Assembly (NCBI GenBank): GCA_964391735.1
Contig: CAYMNF010000002.1
Span: forward strand, 1 to 64,000
Direction of reading: 5' to 3'
DNA: 64,000 nt
Source of the DNA: CAG-1031 sp964391735
Lineage (GTDB): Bacteria; Bacteroidota; Bacteroidia; Bacteroidales; Muribaculaceae
The position numbers and the translations under genes were made by a program. How positions within the stretch are numbered: position 1 is the stretch's first letter; every line of letters begins with the position of its first letter. Positions 62,060 to 64,000 of this stretch are shown here, one piece after another. The notes beneath the pieces are model-generated. The model was not told where the DNA came from. It was given only the letters and a program-made list of their open reading frames with translations, and searched no databases.

Positions 62060-63541
62060 TTAAAATTTGCTCTGTTGGGGGTGTAGGAGGATGACGGTGG
62101 CGGTGGCATTGTCGTATCCTTTGGCGGTGCGTCCGATGGGGGCGCCGTCGGTGAAGGTTGGGTCACAGACGGTGTAGCGGGCGCCGCTTAGCAGGATGTA
62201 GTCACCTGGTACCTCAGAGGGGAAACGTACTGCGGAGGCGAGGTGCCCGGGGTAATACACCAAAAGAACGTCAAGGCCCAAAAGGTCACGCACAAGTCGC
62301 GTAAAAAGAATGGCACGGTCTTCACAGTCGGCGTATGGATAATAAAGCGTCTCGTCAGGGAAAAAGGCGCGGTCATGCCCCCAGACCTCATTGTCCAACT
62401 TATATTCAAACCCGGTTTGCACCCAATTGAGTATCCTTGCGACGGCTTCATGTTCGCTCAGGCCCTTGATGGCACGCTGCATGACGGGGTACAGGCTCTC
62501 ACGGGCCTCAGGGCTCAACGGGGTGTTGGCATAGTTTGCCCAACGGGTCATGATGTTGTCATTGAGCTTTGAGTTTGGGTAACGGTTGAAGAATTCAATA
62601 AGGTTTTTATTGACGCTTACCGAGCAGGCGAGGTCGGGATACTTGCGCGAACTGCGCAGCCGCGGGGCACTCATATCTTTGGCGGCCAACGGCAGCTCAT
62701 TGAGGGTAAGGGACATTGTTTGCTCACGGGGAAATGAAGCGTTTGAAATGTACAACATTGTGTTTTCGGTCCCGTAGGGGTAATACCTCTGCCCATCAAG
62801 ATTGTAAAAGGGGCCGAAAATTATGTTGTCTGAGGCATAAAGCATAACGGGAGTCCCTTGCTGAGCACGTGCAAGGCGAATACGATACCCTGACTGGCAG
62901 AAGAGCCATGCCGTGAGGAGAGTTGCACGCGCCTCATCACGAGGAAACGCTTGTCGTGCCACGCTGTTCAGCATCTCGAGATAGGCCCAATCACATAGCC
63001 GATATTTATCTCTGAGGGCAAGGCAATCACTCAGCGTGGCATCAAGCCGTGAGTCAGACATCTCCCTCCAACTCTTTGCCACCGACGGCTCGTCGCCACC
63101 ATACCAGCCGAACTGCGCGCGCGGGCTGAACCTGACGCGGTCCCGGTTCCCGAGATACGAGAAGGCGAGCCACGCGTCAGTGGCCTGTGGCGTGACAACA
63201 GGTGGATCTACGGGTTGCGGCCGAGGAGCTGGGACGGTCTGGTCGGGCCTAACCACCTCATTGTACTTCAGGATGAGGTCCTCCCGAACGGTTTCGTCAA
63301 TCTTCGGGACCGGGGGCGTCGGCGGCTCAACCGGGGGCTGAGTTATCGAGGGCTTAACTTCCTGCCATGGTGAGGACAAAAACGTTGCATAATCCTCGTT
63401 TATCTTTTGGCGGAAGTTATCGTACTCCTCACGCGCTTTCCTCAGGAACTCATTATACCTCTGTACGGCATCTTGCGCCGAAATGTCCTGGGCCACAAAT
63501 AGCATCCCGACGACACACGTTATAATATGATGGAATCGCAT
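62060..63541 (-). CDS. Secreted transglutaminase-like protein
   Basis: The 493-residue protein has a signal peptide (ending DISAQ), a helical segment, a proline-rich linker (residues about 65-120), and a C-terminal transglutaminase-type domain. The likely triad is Cys in YADCEDRAILF, His in YYPGHLASAVRF and Asp in VCDPTF. Such domains in bacteria are usually cysteine proteases or peptidoglycan-linked enzymes rather than cross-linkers. It is 6 nt downstream of an outer-membrane barrel gene, so the two probably work at the envelope together. Confidence 0.82.
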   Translation of the reverse strand: MRFHHIITCVVGMLFVAQDISAQDAVQRYNEFLRKAREEYDNFRQKINEDYATFLSSPWQEVKPSITQPPVEPPTPPVPKIDETVREDLILKYNEVVRPDQTVPAPRPQPVDPPVVTPQATDAWLAFSYLGNRDRVRFSPRAQFGWYGGDEPSVAKSWREMSDSRLDATLSDCLALRDKYRLCDWAYLEMLNSVARQAFPRDEARATLLTAWLFCQSGYRIRLARAQQGTPVMLYASDNIIFGPFYNLDGQRYYPYGTENTMLYISNASFPREQTMSLTLNELPLAAKDMSAPRLRSSRKYPDLACSVSVNKNLIEFFNRYPNSKLNDNIMTRWANYANTPLSPEARESLYPVMQRAIKGLSEHEAVARILNWVQTGFEYKLDNEVWGHDRAFFPDETLYYPYADCEDRAILFTRLVRDLLGLDVLLVYYPGHLASAVRFPSEVPGDYILLSGARYTVCDPTFTDGAPIGRTAKGYDNATATVILLHPQQSKF

Positions 63542-63547
63542 ACTGCG

Positions 63548-64000
63548 TCAGAAAACTACACTTGCACCGACAATGTATTTCTTCATCACCGACTTGGCAT
63601 TGAGGCCGAAGTCCGGGAAACAGCCTAAGTCAGACATTCCCTTTGAAACGGTCCCGGACAGGTATATCGGGCCCAATCTTAACCAGAGCGCGAAATCCCA
63701 GTTAATGCTGAATGCCTTGGGATAGGGAGGCTCACCAAACTCTACGTTCTCTTTATCAGTCTCGTATGTTGAGCCGAAATCCTCATAGTATGTCCCGGCC
63801 AGCGACCAATTGAATCCGGGGCCGGTGTGGAAACCCACTGCTATCTTTTTGCCTAAAGGGAACTGGTATAGGATATGCAAAGGGATGCTGAGGTCAAATT
63901 CAAAATAGTCCTTGAAGTCTGAGCTCTCATCCTTGGTGCTCGACAGGTAGAACTCGCCAAACAAGCCGGTGTACAGGCCCAACCCAAACTTGAAAGCGGG
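63548..64000 (-). CDS. Outer-membrane beta-barrel protein (5' part missing)
   Basis: The last 150 codons of a gene that runs off the window end. The visible part has amphipathic strands ending in Phe (KYIVGASVVF), typical of porin-like outer-membrane barrel proteins of Bacteroidetes. Short charged loops (SSTKDESSDFK) would face the outside. No in-frame stop lies between the visible part and the window edge. Confidence 0.78.
   Translation of the reverse strand, partial: PAFKFGLGLYTGLFGEFYLSSTKDESSDFKDYFEFDLSIPLHILYQFPLGKKIAVGFHTGPGFNWSLAGTYYEDFGSTYETDKENVEFGEPPYPKAFSINWDFALWLRLGPIYLSGTVSKGMSDLGCFPDFGLNAKSVMKKYIVGASVVF

Noticed and set aside
1..64000. CRISPR array, rRNA genes, insertion sequences
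   Set aside because: No regularly spaced short repeats, rRNA sequence or transposase was found.

Overview
The window looks like a chromosomal segment of a Bacteroidales bacterium, most likely a gut Muribaculaceae-type organism. Three things suggest this. The promoters have the Bacteroidetes form (TTTG, about 19-20 bp, TAnnTTTG) without Shine-Dalgarno sites. Several genes are typical of the phylum: sprA/sov and porU of the type IX secretion system, an Rpb6-like omega subunit, DUF4293 and DUF3822. The fucose operon also has the Bacteroides gene order. The family-level placement is inference. Two runs of exactly 100 N (35493-35592 and 56044-56143) show that this is a scaffold with gaps of unknown true size.

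Layout. 1-5.4 kb: L-fucose operon fucI-fucA-fucK-fucP, read leftward and closed by a perfect palindrome. 5.4-6.9 kb: a CstA-family transporter. 23.8-6.9 kb: a tight leftward run of eleven genes (lysC, a threonine-synthase-like gene lacking the PLP lysine, a small unknown, two acyltransferases around a nitrilase, a receiver-less sigma-54 activator, queA, ruvA, the 2515-residue T9SS translocon sprA, and a GH43-like enzyme). 24.0-26.5 kb: a 103-residue secreted protein that is little more than a T9SS C-terminal-type domain, then a secreted type I pullulanase.

26.6-35.7 kb: an AT-rich, internally repeated island. A leftward beta-helix protein gene alternates with a divergent pair of surface-type lipoproteins (family A, then family B). 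The unit occurs twice, and a third beta-helix gene closes the array. One beta-helix copy is decayed by loss of its start codon and a frame-shifting deletion. Another is interrupted by an assembly gap. The two B lipoproteins are almost identical over about 840 bp while their ends differ, which looks like recent conversion. I regard this as the most novel part of the window.

35.8-42.3 kb: rightward glycosyltransferase-flippase-glycosyltransferase genes, a flavin reductase, aguB, bamD, the omega subunit and rpsO. 54.2-42.4 kb: leftward genes including sufC-sufD-sufS (no sufB), a GH25 lysozyme, porU, rpoN, a PAP2-like membrane protein and a DUF5131 protein. 55-59 kb: a lipoprotein, DUF4293, dnaG (interrupted by N), and divergent DUF3822-rsmD. 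59.2-61.8 kb: a non-coding stretch with a long imperfect stem-loop, a secreted MORN-repeat protein, and tRNA-Thr(CGU) with a clear promoter and terminator. 62-64 kb: a secreted transglutaminase-like protein and an outer-membrane beta-barrel gene cut by the window end.

All identifications come from reading the translated sequence and recalling family motifs. No database search was run.
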